Source of the DNA: Chromobotia macracanthus
Taxonomy: Eukaryota; Chordata; Actinopteri; Cypriniformes; Botiidae
Length of the DNA: 64,000 bases
Assembly (NCBI GenBank): GCA_036877525.1
Contig: JAZGTH010000013.1
Span: forward strand, 10,026,001 to 10,090,000
Direction: 5' to 3'
Shown: positions 24,256-35,536 of the stretch, piece after piece
How the letters are laid out: each line of letters opens with the position of its first letter
Position numbering within the stretch: position 1 is the first letter of the stretch
Program-made: the position numbers and the translations under genes
Notes under the pieces: model-generated
What the model saw: the letters and a program-made list of their open reading frames with translations, nothing else
What the model was told of the DNA's origin: nothing
Databases searched by the model: none

Positions 24256-25330
24256 ATGTTGGCATTAATGGAACTGCACTGCCATGGCTTTCATATTTAT
24301 CTGACCAATTCCAGCTTGTTCCTGTGGGTGAAAAGGTGTCATAGAGATCACAAGTTCAATAAGAAGTGCTGCACGGCTCAGTGCTTGGGCCTCTGCTTTT
24401 CACCTGGTATATGCTACCTCTGGGAGTTAGTTTTCATTGCTATGCTGACAGTACTGCTGTATATTTCTTTGAGGCCCAACAATAAGCATAAATTCACCAA
24501 ACTAACAGAATGTATAGTCGATATCAAAATGTGGATGACTAGCAACTTTCTACTACTAAATTCAGACAAAACAGAAGTTTTAATTACTGGACCAAAGTCT
24601 TACACATGGAACAATCTTGTGTGTCTTACTCTTGATGGATGCTCTATAAAACCTGCTTCACCTGCTAAGAATCTGGGTGTCCTTTTTGATGTTCTTTGAA
24701 AACCACATTTCCAAAATTGTATGAATTTGTACCATGCATTAAGGACATCAAGACTGCAATGCCGTACTCAGTGGCTGTCCTGTAGGTTTAGTATATAAAA
24801 CTTCAGCTGGTTCAAAATGCAGCAGCCAGAGTTCTTATGAGAATGAACAAGTATGATTTTATATCCATATTAATCTGGTTCTTTCAACACCGCACTGGCT
24901 GCCTATCAAGCATGTCAGTTTAAATTTAGATTAAAGACCCATCTCTTTAATCTCTTACACATAGTCCTATGAATTTATTACTCAAATCCCTTAAGGGACT
25001 GTTGACATTAACTAGGTAAAACAGAACCAGGGACACTTCCAATAAGAACATATGTACTGGCTCCACACTAAGTCTGTCTGTCTTTCATTTCATCAAGGTC
25101 CTGTAGTCAGCATGATCCGGACTTTATCTGTATGGTGGGAATATGGGACTCCGAAGGTTTTCTCCATTTATACATCATTAGAGTTTTGGTTTCTTGCCAC
25201 TGTCCCCATGTTGGTTTGTTTACTAGGAAACTGCTGACATTTAATTTGGCTTTTGTAAACAGATATTTTAATGTTTCATTGCAAATCCCTTATATCCATG
25301 TAAGATGGAACAGCATATCTTGCTTAATAT
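24256..25330 (+). mobile_element. L2/CR1-like LINE, ORF2 3' half and 3' UTR
   Basis: Encodes ECIVDIKMWMTSNFLLLNSD, KTEVLITGPKS and SPAKNLGVLFD, the conserved RT C-terminal region of fish LINEs, then breaks at 24700. Downstream nucleotides continue the element (cttcagctggttcaaaatgc, tttagattaaagacccatct) and reach a 3' UTR like that at 1-395. Confidence 0.8.
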
Positions 25331-25691
25331 AATACATATTATCTATCATGTTAATTGACTAAATGTCGCATAGTTTTAAAAGTACATACTGTTTTAGTAG
25401 GCAGTCTGAATACGTTACCCTCCCAATGTCCACAATGACAGGGATTTCTAATGCACATCAATTTATTCAGGTGGTCCAAACGTGTTGTAGCTATCATCAG
25501 TCTTCATAAACCAACTACAATCTTAGTATCGCTAATTAGTTTATTAATATACCTATTAATGTATATCTTATGTATATCTTATCAGAATATCTTATGACCA
25601 ATATAAATTATATGCAATAATAACATGTATTCTGTTTTCTGTGTTTTACACATTTGATAGTTTTTCTGTTTTCTGTGTTTTATTTTTTATT

Positions 25692-25865
25692 ACAAACCCG
25701 ATTCCAAAAAAGTTGGGACACTGTACAAATTGTGAATAAAAACAGAATGATGTGGAAGTTTCAAATTTCAGTATTTTATTCAGAGTACAACATAGATGAC
25801 ATATCAAATGTTTAAACTGAGAAAATTTATCATTTTAAGGGAAAAATAAGTTGGGTTTTAATAAG
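25692..25865 (+). mobile_element. DNA-transposon terminal fragment (gttgggac type)
   Basis: Begins caaacccgattccaaaaaag then ttgggacactgtacaaattg, the end sequence of a common fish DNA transposon family. A related terminal motif (cccaaattagaaaaagttgg) forms the fold-back element at 55520-55798. Only one end is present. Confidence 0.55.
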
Positions 25866-25888
25866 ATTAAATTTTTTTTTTATATGTA

Positions 25889-25952
25889 AAGCTGCTTTGA
25901 CACAATGCAGCATTGTAAAAAGTGCTATATAAATAAAATGTAATTGAATTTA
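25889..25952 (+). repeat. LINE 3' tail fragment
   Basis: Contains aagctgctttgacacaatgc and aaaaagtgctatataaataa, then a taattgaattta tail: a third copy of the terminus seen at 320-390 and (partly) 32007-32035. Confidence 0.65.
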
Positions 25953-25959
25953 AGATGGA

Positions 25960-26720
25960 GAGTTTTAATGAAAGCCATGCCTTTGGTAGAAGAATATGAG
26001 TTAACCAAAACTATATTAGAGAACCGTCCAGATATAATGACGAAAAGTAATAACAAAAATTGTTTGGTTTCAGAATTTACATTTACAGAACTGAAAAACA
26101 CATTACGAAAATGTGCCAATAATGCTCCTAGATATTATAAGGTAAGTTATATGTCGTTGAAACACTTGTCAGATTCTGTTTTACTAATTATTCTTGTTAT
26201 ATATTAAAGTATGGTCAGAAGTACTTCCAAAAATATGGACGCAGTCTATAGTAATCTCAATTGTTAAACCATGGGAAAAATCCAACAAATCCAGTAAGTT
26301 ACCGACCAGTTGCATTAACTTCAATTGCCAATTGAAGTTAATTGCATGTAGATTAAGAGACTAAAGATGCTACAATAATCAAGATCAGTAATAAAGCAGA
26401 GAAGACAATAAAAATGATGGAAATTATGGCAATGGTGCACTTTGATATAGAAAAAGCATTTGACACAATATGGAGAGAAGGGTTGTTAATTAAAGCATCA
26501 AGGATGGGGATAGACAGTGAAATGTTGATTCAGTTTTTATTTGAATAAACATTTGTAGTTCAAATGGGATCATTTTTACTGCAGAAAATGTTATTCCAGG
26601 GAGTTTTCTAAGTCCATTTTTTTACATCATGATTAATTATATCTCTGATAATTCTGAATATGGTGTGGGATGTGAATTATATGCTGTTGATGGTGCTATT
26701 TGGAAGAGAGGTCAAAATAT
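25960..26720 (+). mobile_element. Non-LTR retrotransposon RT remnant (I/R1-like)
   Basis: Includes VSEFTFTELKNTLRKCANNA, then across frame breaks a PLASCIN-like step and DIEKAFDTIWREGLLIKAS, the first catalytic motif region of a LINE reverse transcriptase. It differs from the L2 copies elsewhere in the window. At least two frame breaks and stops make it inactive. Confidence 0.6.
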
Positions 26721-27009
26721 ATCCTAAGTAAATGTAACGGGTGCTATATTAAACTTTTTCTCAATTTTTCTCTTTGTAATTTTTCTCTTTGTATTTTTGG
26801 AGAGAGTTCATGAGCATGTGTGCAAACTTCATGGTTAAAATAATTCCTTTCACTGATAGGTTGATGGTACACATGTCAGAGATTTGTTCACAGATTCAAG
26901 CTTGTTTTGATTTGTTCTTTTATTCATGCAGTTCATGGCAGGCATGACTGAGAAGAGAATAAAATAAGGTTTGAGTAATTCCTGCTGCCTGGTCTCGTTC
27001 ATCCATACA

Positions 27010-28200
27010 CACAACACAGAGTTAGATGAGGTCCTGTCACATAACATAAATATATACCTCCTAAGAGGTAATAAACATGATATGCAGTTAGTGGTCGACA
27101 CAAAGGCCTCAGTCTCAATACTTCCGGAGTCTTATAGTATTAAAAAATATACTTTAAAAGTATAAAAAATACTTTCCACAGTGCCCTCTGACAAACTGAA
27201 AGTCAAACTAGTGAGCTATGCTAAAAAATGCTTTCCTGTCATTGGCTGTTTATATGCATTAGCTGGTTTGTCAAATGATGACAGAACCTCTCCAGCTACT
27301 TTCTGTGTAGTGTCTGCTGGATAACCCCTGCAAGTCTTAGATTTAATTGAAAGCCTGAGCCTGAAAATAGTGGAAACCAAAGTGTTGCCAACAGAGGACA
27401 GCAGTGGAATTGAACCATTTTACTTTTTAGAAAAGATTGCAAATCCTGTGTGCCCAATTACAGCTGTTCCAGCTATTCACCTAGGATGTGTGAAGGGTTT
27501 AACCATAAGATGCAAGTTAATGCAGCAATACAACCCAGTAAGATGTCTTCCCTTCATATCGAACAGGTGGGTGCTTCAGAGCTGGTGAGTTCTCTGGTGG
27601 TGGTATGCAAATGTATTAGACACATTCCAACATCCACATGTAGATGTCCGTGAGCCTAATAAAAAATGTGGTCATGGATTGCTATCCATTTCCTTTTAAG
27701 TTCTGCTTACCACCAGCTGCCACTTTACCCTGAGAGTAGAAATTTGACCGCTTTCGTAACACACAAAGTTGTCTTTCACTTCACTCAGGTTCTGAGGTCT
27801 GGCTTCAGCTACTTCAGCCTCCCAAAAAATGATGCAGATTATCCTTGGGAACTAAAAGAAGTGAAAAACATTTTAGATTGAAGAAAGCTATAACAAGAAC
27901 CTTCAAGCTGTCATTCAGCAATTAGTTGAGACTGGTCTTAACTAATTAACTTTGATAAAACACCTTTAATCAGAAAAGCATCACTTTCTTGTGTCACATG
28001 ATCTCCAACAAAGGGCTGTGTCCAAGCCCTGACCATTTGACTGCTGATGGTCCTCCACCCAACAGCAAGGTAGTTTGTGTTCTTTTCTGGGACTCACTTT
28101 GTGGTCCAACAAGTTTCAAGTTCTAACAGTGTTTTCAAGCAGAAGAGAAGGCCAAGTTGTGGCAAACTAACTTTGATAAGAAGATATGTAAAGGTTGTAG
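27010..28200 (+). mobile_element. Ty3/gypsy-type retrotransposon remnant (protease to RT)
   Basis: A protease-like motif VVDTKASVSILPES (the usual DTG is DTK) is followed by broken frames and then RT text SAYHQLPLYPESRNLTAFV. The strand order is protease before RT. Several stops and frame shifts show it is dead. LTRs were not recognised. The region after 27900 continues the RT (TPLIRKASLS) with decay. Confidence 0.7.
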
Positions 28201-28236
28201 GTGGATCGCTGACCTGGGTTGGAGGAATGACTGGAG

Positions 28237-28350
28237 AACCATCAGTTTCTTAATTCCAATACACCTCAGATATCATAGTCTTAGTAACTGAAACATTAAC
28301 TATCATTAGCTCTTTCACTGAGGTGTGTTGAAATTAAGAAACTGATGGTT
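28237..28350. repeat. Inverted repeat with 32-bp arms
   Basis: Arms 28237-28268 and 28319-28350 (aaccatcagtttcttaatt and its complement) match with two differences around a 50-bp spacer. Possibly a small fold-back transposon. Confidence 0.75.
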
Positions 28351-28502
28351 TGTTCAGGCTGTTGAGCTGATGATTTTCCAATAACAACATTTAATATTTG
28401 CTCTACTTCAGCCTTATCCAATGCTAAATTGTATTTGTGTTGAATGTATTTTAGAATAGTATGTGTTTATTGTAGTTAATAAAGTCTTGTTTGTATCACA
28501 CA

Positions 28503-28735
28503 TGACAGCAGTGATTCATGCTCATAATCTGGAGCCCCTAACACTGCTGATCCTTGCCACATGCTCTATAAGAGTGTTAAATCAATGTTTTACATTTCCC
28601 TAAAAATAATTTATCCTAATTAATTGTTTACCTTTTGGAATATTTGTTGTTCCCCTTATACAGGGAATAATGGAGAATAGATGTGTTAACATTAATTTTG
28701 AGTAAATGTTCCTGAATAATTACATTTTTGATGAG
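28503..28735 (+). repeat. LTR-like repeat, third (partial) copy
   Basis: Matches the 3' part of the right copy: gattcatgctcataatctgg, ccacatgctctataagagtg, acattaattttgagtaaatg, ending ctgaataattacat. It lacks the 5' half. Confidence 0.65.
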
Positions 28736-30360
28736 AGGTTTAATGTGTGAGCAAAACTATATTATCAATGTTTTACAGATGTTACATGCCTACTGAAGTT
28801 TATACATGTGAAAACTACAGCCGCAAAATGTGTGACAAAAATAGATGGCGGTAATACAGAATTTTAATTTATGACATTGTAATAGGAAGAGTGACGCTGC
28901 GCTGCTTTAATGCATTGCTGGTTTGTCAGAACGCAAATGTTAAAACACAATCTATTTACAGCCTTTTTATTTTACATTTATTATAATTATCTTTAATTCC
29001 TTTTCTATTGCTGTAACGGCTGCAATTATATTGTTTATTCATATAATTTTTTTGTTTTAAAATAACTTTCATAATTGAGGATTTGTGTCTGTTTATATAT
29101 TTTTTTCATTTATTATAAGATGCAATACTTTTATTTTGACAGCACGATTTAAGTTTATGAGCAAATGCAAAAATGCTGATTTAAGATGCAGGTTTATTAT
29201 GCAAGCACACGGCACGCACAGATGCTCCGAAACTTACAGAACTTTAACTGGTTTTAAAGTCTATTTCCCTCTCACGCAGAGAGTCATAGGGAAACGAGTT
29301 TTTATGGTTGATTTAGCGAAGTCTTCAAATAAACCAGTAATAAGAGAACCACTTTTGTCTGTGTATGCTTGGAGGAAGCTATTGCTTCCCTTTCTTGAGT
29401 GTAGATATCTTGAATAGTTATTTACAAGAGTACATGTAAACTAAAGGAGTTTACTTAAACTTATTTAATGGTGATTAATTTATATAAAATGCCCGGCGTT
29501 TTACGTTAGCAATTTTTTCAATGACTGTTCTGTTCGCAATCTGACAAATTCGTTTAACTGACGCAGACTGATATATACTGCGTGCACGGATTGTTAGGCG
29601 TTGTCCAGAACTACATTTACATAATATGAAAACAAGCGGGAAGTCTCAGATCTGCTCATATAGCTATTAGGGCATGCTTTATTTACATATTACACCACAG
29701 ATTTAATTTAAAAATGTGTAGGGCTATTGAGTTCGGGAGGGCAGATGCATCCTATGCCCGCTTAGTACACACAAGCCATGTGCTAAATTTCTAAATATAT
29801 CATCTCACTTTTAAAGAAAGATTTGTTGAACAATGCTAAACACGTTCATGAGTTGTTAATTTAGGTTTCTTTAAAGTGATATTGCATAACTGCAAACTCA
29901 CATGAGGTAAAAGTGCAATGTTTACACGTTTACATTTGTGTAACGTGAGATTTTTATCAGGGTTTTTTTATATATGCTTATCTCTTGCTAATCACTTTGA
30001 TGTTGCAGTGGCTCATTTGCCTTTGTTAAGTTGAATTTCGCTAAAGGAATTCTTTGTGTGTAAATTTAGATGGCAAAAAAGTTGGTGTTGAAGATGTTAT
30101 TAGCATAATTATGGATGGGAATTCAAGTTGGGTGATGATAAGAATGATAATGATGAGGAATGGACTTCTAATGCCAGACTTTTTTTTCAGGAAATTGTTT
30201 TTTTTTATTTTATCATTTTTGTTTCTAAAATAAATATTGTTGTGATCAAAACATTGCCACAGACCAGATGAATCAAATATGAAAAGAAATATCATAAAGA
30301 CCTGATGAATTGTATACAACAAATAATCAAAATATTTAGATTTTTTTAATTTTTTGTATT
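28736..30360. other. AT-rich gene-poor stretch
   Basis: No gene or element recognised. A 110-codon frame at 29085-29417 has no domain, no initiator context and biased AT text, so I leave it unannotated. Confidence 0.4.
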
Positions 30361-30399
30361 TTGTCCAATAAACACTTCAATTTAAAAAAAAAAAAAAAA
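30361..30399 (+). repeat. AATAAA followed by genomic poly(A) tract
   Basis: ccaataaacacttcaattt is followed by about 16 A at 30383-30398. A poly(A) signal 10-15 bases before a poly(A) run is the mark of a reverse-transcribed mRNA or LINE end on the plus strand. The source is not recognisable. Confidence 0.5.
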
Positions 30400-30721
30400 G
30401 AATTTTCTGGCTGTTATCTGATGTATCAGGCTTTACAGGGTAAAGGATTGGCAGCACTCCTGTATAAACACTAAAGTATAACTCATTTGTGGCTTTATGC
30501 CACACCTTCTAAACCATTTTCTTCTTCTGGTCTTTTTCCATCTGTTTCATTCATGGAAAAGTCAAGAGCTCTATAACAAAGATCCACACAAAAGCTAAAA
30601 TACCAAAGTGCAGGTAGGCAATCACAGAACCAAAGAGAGACAATTGTGATGATCTTTCTTGCTGAGGTCCTTGTGAAAGTAACAAATGTGTGTCTGTGCC
30701 TTTTTGCTTAGATTGTAAGCT

Positions 30722-30985
30722 AGGGGGCAGTTGTGGCCTACTGGTAAGCGAGTTGGCCTGTAATCATAAGGTTGCTGCTTCGATTCCAGTGCGGTAGCAA
30801 CTGGTAGCAGGTAGCAACTGAAGTGCCCTTGAGCAAGGCACCTAACCCCCAATTGCTCCCCGGGCACAGTAGTGTGCTGCCCACTGCTCTGGGTGTGTTT
30901 ACGGCTTGCAGTGTGTGTTCACTCCTCACCAGTGATGGGTTAAATGCAGAGGTCACATTTCAGGTATTGGTTATCATATGTCAGA
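30722..30985 (+). repeat. tRNA-derived SINE (plus strand), best copy
   Basis: A tRNA-like head (gggggcagttgtggcctact, with B-box-like gcttcgattcc at 30777-30787) is followed by the family body tgagcaaggcacctaaccc, ctgcccactgctctgggtg and gatgggttaaatgcagagg. The other copies are at 17.85-18.14 kb and 42.18-42.33 kb. Confidence 0.8.
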
Positions 30986-30991
30986 TTCACT

Positions 30992-31210
30992 TTAATCAGC
31001 AAAAAACTGCTGCAGTGGGTCCCTGTAGAGGGCCTTGTCTTCCCCCTTCATGTAGCCATTGTAAAGGACTTTGTAGGCAGGAAGCAGCCTCTGGGTTCTA
31101 AAAGCAATATCATAAACCAATAACAAACCCTTTGGGAGGTGAACCAAGAATGCCCATAAACTGATCTCTCTCAGGTATGTCAACTGACATACAGAAACAA
31201 TGGAGTACAT
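30992..31210 (-). pseudogene. Unrecognised minus-strand frame split from a second piece by the SINE
   Basis: The frame contains KGLLLVYDIAFRTQRLLPAY, then KVLYNGYMKGEDKALYRDPL and QQF. On the far side of the SINE the minus strand (30500-30690) has, in other frames, a hydrophobic run SLFGSVIAYLHFGILAFVWI. The two may be halves of one old coding region split by the SINE. I do not recognise the family. No start or splice context is visible. Confidence 0.25.
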
Positions 31211-31376
31211 TTGTTAAGATTACTTATGCGATATGATATTTGATGAAAATAAATTAGTGTGTCATCAGTTATACTGTAAGTGTAAAATTAGGCAAACATC
31301 GCATTCTGTAAATTAAATTTTAAGAAATATTATTAACCTAGTCTGAAGATCATTGATGATCTGCATGCATTGTGCA

Positions 31377-31770
31377 AACGCTTTTATCCAAAGAGACTTA
31401 CAATGATGTGATAAATCAATAACATCAGCTATACAGTTACAGTTGCCAAGATTACAACATTCCAATGCTTGACAGAGGTGATACCTGTTGGGAGAGGAGA
31501 AAGGGTTAGTATTCTTTTATAAAATCAAACTCGTGCAAGGAATTTGTGGAAGAGACAGGTTTTTAGCTGTTTCTTAAATATAGTGAGGGATGCAGCAGAC
31601 TGAACAGAATTTGGAAGCTGATTCCACCAGCAAGGGATTGTGAAGATGAAGGTCGCTGAACAGCTTTTCAAGATGGTTGCTGAAAGGAGCTGCCAAACCT
31701 TGCCAGCATTGTGGATAAGATGGCAACTATCTTCATCAACATCATGTTTGGGCAGTAGTTTTGTCACTCT
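31377..31770 (-). mobile_element. L2-like LINE 3' end (minus strand)
   Basis: The minus strand encodes CWWNQLPNSVQSAASLTIFK then KQLKTCLFHKFL, the end of fish L2-type ORF2, and then reaches the tail ttgtaagtctctttggataaaa. Orientation and order agree with an L2 3' end. Confidence 0.8.
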
Positions 31771-31839
31771 TTTTCTAACCCCATCTTACTGCCTCACATA
31801 ACACCACAGGAGTCCATCAGCATCCTGACATGGTTGGAC

Positions 31840-32052
31840 CATGGGATGTTGTTATCCTCAAGGAACTTTACAAGCAACTTTTCTATCTTGAGAGCACTAA
31901 CTTTAAAAAGTGAACTTTTGCAATATAATACCATGTATTCTGTATTCGATGTGTTATACATATTTCATAGGTTTCCTGTTTTCTGTGTTGTTCTTTTCAA
32001 TATGGGTAAAGCTGCTTTGAAACAATGCAACAATGTAAAAAAAAAAAAAACT
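31840..32052 (+). repeat. LINE 3' UTR fragment with A-rich tail
   Basis: Contains gtaaagctgctttgaaacaa then tgcaacaatgtaaaaaaaa, again the common LINE terminus, with the A run at 32037-32050. Confidence 0.55.
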
Positions 32053-32725
32053 TTAAAAGTTTGTTTTGCAAACTTAAAAGACTTCATTATATTGCCTGGA
32101 GCTGCAGGGATTAATTCAAAATAGTTTGTGTTGCTGGCTCTATCTGTTTTTAGCTCAAATGGACTTGCATTTTATATCACCAAGATCATGGTTTCAACAA
32201 AAAATCTTGTTACCTGTCTACTGCAGAAAAATGGCACCTACACCTTGGTTTGTTTGAGGGAGTCAGAAGTCCCCAGTACTAAAAATGAATGCATGTGTCA
32301 TAGCGCCTTATATTGCAAGATCTCCTCCCTGGTCTTGGGTTTATTGGGTGGAGTAATTGTGATGTAACTAAGGACATAATAAACAGACATAATTGGTATA
32401 ATATCCAACCATAAATAAATATAGCTACTGTACTTACCAGATGTATTTTCTATCCCTCCTCAACAGAAAATCTCGAGTTTTTCTTTTAGAGAAAGATTGT
32501 CACATCATCAAAGAACAGAACTGACAGTAATGCTGCATGAGGCTAAAGATTTAGGAGATGCAGAGAGAGACTGGAAGCTCTACAGAATAAATGTAAAATA
32601 AAAATATAAAAATTAATATAAAATAAAAATACAAAGAGCTTTATTATCTCCACACTTTCACAATTACACTACACTTATGGGTAAACACACAAATGTGCTG
32701 TTAACACAAGCAACAGCGTTTCGTC
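32053..32725. other. Gene-poor, nothing recognised
   Basis: Short ORFs only, no family match. AT-rich at 32590-32640. Confidence 0.4.
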
Positions 32726-32729
32726 TTTT

Positions 32730-32882
32730 TAAATTTACGCATTGGCAGACGCTTTCATCCAATGCGATTTACAGTGCATTCAACCCGTACAATTTATCAG
32801 TATGTGTGTTCCTGGGAAAACAAACCCTTGATATTTGTGCTGCTAACATAATGCTCTACCAAATGAACTACAGGAACACAAG
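32730..32882 (-). repeat. tRNA-derived SINE (second type), minus strand
   Basis: Reads cgcattggcagacgctttca, ccaatgcgatttacagtgca, ttcctgggaaaacaaaccc and tgctctaccaaatgaacta. The reverse strand is a tRNA-like head beginning GTTCCTGTAGTTCATTTGGT. Same family as 21.2-21.4 kb. Confidence 0.7.
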
Positions 32883-33149
32883 GTATTCACACATCAGTAC
32901 CAAAATACTGATAAACTCTGTGATGTCAAATTGTGAGTGAGCTTTAAACGCCTGTGACTTTGTGTCTGAACGCATGCAGTCCATATTTTTGTTAATATTT
33001 TCTGTGGCAAATGTTTACGATTCATAGAGTTGCTACTTACCCAACAACATTGTAACACACAACATTTTTGACTTCCAAATGCAGATTAACATTCATTATT
33101 TGTTATCTTTGTAAGAATGTTATGATTGGCCCAAAGCAGGCTCTTACAA

Positions 33150-33390
33150 TGTGTTCTGTGATAATACCAGTAATCCTGTTCTGCATTCACACATAGCATC
33201 TTACTGGTAATGTACTGGTAATGTTGGTATACTGCCTTACTGGTATATTGCCAGGAAAGTAAACTGCCAATTTACCAGTATTTTTGGAAAGGTCCTGTGC
33301 ACACGCGATCTGTTAAAAGTAACGCACCAGTAATTTACCAGTAAAGAACATATGCGTTTGCCTAAGCATTTACCATCCAGTAAGACGTGA
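33150..33390. repeat. Short-motif repeat (ttactggtaat / ttaccagtaa)
   Basis: The unit tactggtaat and its complement occur at least seven times in about 200 bases, irregularly spaced and on both strands. A related cluster is at 990-1090. Confidence 0.6.
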
Positions 33391-33429
33391 TGCGCTGCAA
33401 CAACAGCTACATATGTTCAGGGTGGAGGG

Positions 33430-33700
33430 AGTCTTTCCTGCCATTCCTGTAAGAAGGCAAGCACTGACCCAATAAAGCATCTCTGGTAATCCTGGTACTG
33501 GATGCACGTTAGAATGTATAGCTGCTTGAGCATCTTGAAGAAGAGCCTGTGAAGGGCCTGGTTCAAGGCCCTAAGATCTAGGATTGGTCACAATCCACCA
33601 TTCTTTTCGAGTACAATGAAGTAGGGGCTGAAAAAACCCTTCTTTTCACTCAGAGGAACAGGTACAACACAATTCATGACAAGTATGTCATTGTCTGCTC
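33430..33700 (-). mobile_element. DIRS-like reverse transcriptase remnant
   Basis: The minus strand reads VPLSEKKGFFSPYFIVLEKN then, after a break, PILDLRALNQAL and FKMLKQLY, matching the start of the RT of DIRS/Ngaro-type tyrosine-recombinase retrotransposons (xxGFYSxYFLVPKK, RPILDLRxLN). Only this motif region is visible. Confidence 0.6.
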
Positions 33701-35040
33701 TTAAGACTACTGCATCCCTACCTCCAACCATGGTCAAGTGAATGACTAAGAGGGAGATAATGTTAACAAATAGTGCCTTATTGAAAAGTGTCACCAAATG
33801 CAATATATTTTCACAGTTGGCAAGCAATTTATTCGCTTGTCACAGAATTTATCACACTTTTTTGCCTTATATTTGAAAGCATGAGGATCATGTGGTTTAG
33901 AGATGTCCAAACTCTGTAGAGAATCCTGTAGCGTTTAACTCCAATTTGCCTGGAAGGTTAAGATACTGATTAGGTTGTTCAGGTGTGTTTGGTTAGGGCA
34001 GGAGTTAAACTGCAGGACACTGGCCATTTAGCAGCAGGACTTGACACCCCTAATGTAGATTAACGTTATCAATCACATTCGCTACATGTTGCTCTTAAAA
34101 TTTTTGAACAGATGTCTGTTGGGTATGTCTGTCAGCGAGACGGTTTCCCAAGTTGGCCATTAGCTTTCCTTGCGTAATTTAAAACATTTTACAGACAAGC
34201 TTTGTTTGTGTCCTTGCCCTAACAACTAGCTACATAAGTGACAAGCTTATATTGGCTGCCATGACTCTTGTTTCTTCACCATGAATATGAGGAAAGAAAG
34301 TTTCATGCCCCCAGTGTGTTTGGAGGGAACATTGCACACACACTGCCACACATCAATACTTATTAAATGAAAAAATAGCATTGTTGGTGTTTCAGAGTAT
34401 TACCTACAGGAAACGGATGTGAATGTCTGTTTGTAAAAGCTGCTGCAGACAGTGGGCTTCAGACAGTGGGCTAACTACAGAGTTACAGTGGGCTTTAGTG
34501 GATCTAAATATTCTCCAGCACTGACAAGAACTGAGTCTCAATCTGCCCGAATTTCCTTTGTCTCTCCCAAAAGACTCTGTACAACAAATAGCCTCAGAAA
34601 TATGATTTGAATACAGAATAAACTATTAAGAAATTATGCAATATTTAATACCTAAATTGCTAATAAGAATATCTCACTATACAGCAGCTATTGTTTATTA
34701 TAAATGTTAGAATTTATATTAGCATATTAGTGTCTGGTTTCATTTCATACCTGTTTCTCTGTCCTTTCTGCTACAGCTGCTATAGTATCATGGTTTTGTT
34801 CATCCATTGTACATAGATAACAAAAACACCTCAAGGAGAGGTGTTTTTACTAGTAACATCAGATTGTTGTTACTAAGTTGAAATAATTTTGCTATAATGT
34901 TGTTCAAGGTGATCTCAACAGTAGGATTTTAGACACTTTAGACAGGACTTGACAGCTTTGTATTTTCTCCCAGCACAGACGTCACATTCCAAATCCCCAG
35001 CATAACTGTGAGCAGGGTTAGCAGTTTGGAGTTTAGTCTT
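33701..35040. other. Gene-poor stretch
   Basis: Unique-looking, moderate AT. A small perfect hairpin (11-bp arms, aaaaacacctc / gaggtgttttt) is at 34822-34848. Nothing else recognised. Confidence 0.4.
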
Positions 35041-35049
35041 TTTCCAGTT

Positions 35050-35255
35050 TCATAACATTTTTATATAAAGCAGGGCTTGGAGTGAAGTTTTCTGAGGGCA
35101 GCTGTAGGTTCCTCCTGATGATCCTGATTCCAGCAGTCTGTAATATGCTCTAGTATTACAGTAACTGTGTCCACAGGGACTAGTCACTATATACAAGAGA
35201 CAAGTTTCACTTTCTCCTATGCTTCTCTGCATGTGCTGGACTCTTATTTCCACTG
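35050..35255 (-). pseudogene. Decayed TRIM-type RING finger fragment
   Basis: The minus strand reads VTSPCGHSYCNTRAYYRLLE then SGSSGGTYSCPQ, matching the RING pattern of fish finTRIM proteins (VTIPCGHSYCxxCI...YSCPQC). Cysteines after the first HSYC and the last PQC are lost, and the frame ends a few residues later. It is most likely a broken copy of a family that is very numerous in fish. Confidence 0.55.
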
Positions 35256-35536
35256 GTCTACTGCAAGACAGTTTTGTTTTTTTACACTTCCTCAGTAGAC
35301 TAAAACTTAACTTTAGTAATTACACTGTATTTAGGCTATTTTCAGAAATCTATGTTTCCTGATTTCTTAAATTGGATTGGCTGTTGGTGGTCACAGATGT
35401 TTCAGCTTCATGTTAACGCATATGTTGTCATTGGATTCTGATTCAGGCAAGATTCAGTTACATATACACCATGCCAAAAGTTATCGACTAAGAAGTAAAA
35501 GATAAACTGATTTCTTAGGTTACAGATAAAAATATT

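Noticed and set aside
29085..29417. 110-codon plus-strand frame
   Set aside because: No recognisable domain, no splice or promoter context, composition like that of the neighbouring non-coding DNA.
30722..30800. Possible tRNA gene
   Set aside because: The head is tRNA-like, but the sequence continues into a body shared with two other copies; it is a SINE and lacks an intact cloverleaf.
32730..32882. Possible minus-strand tRNA-like gene
   Set aside because: Same reasoning: the tRNA-like head belongs to a SINE with a second copy at 21.2 kb; the A and B boxes are degraded.
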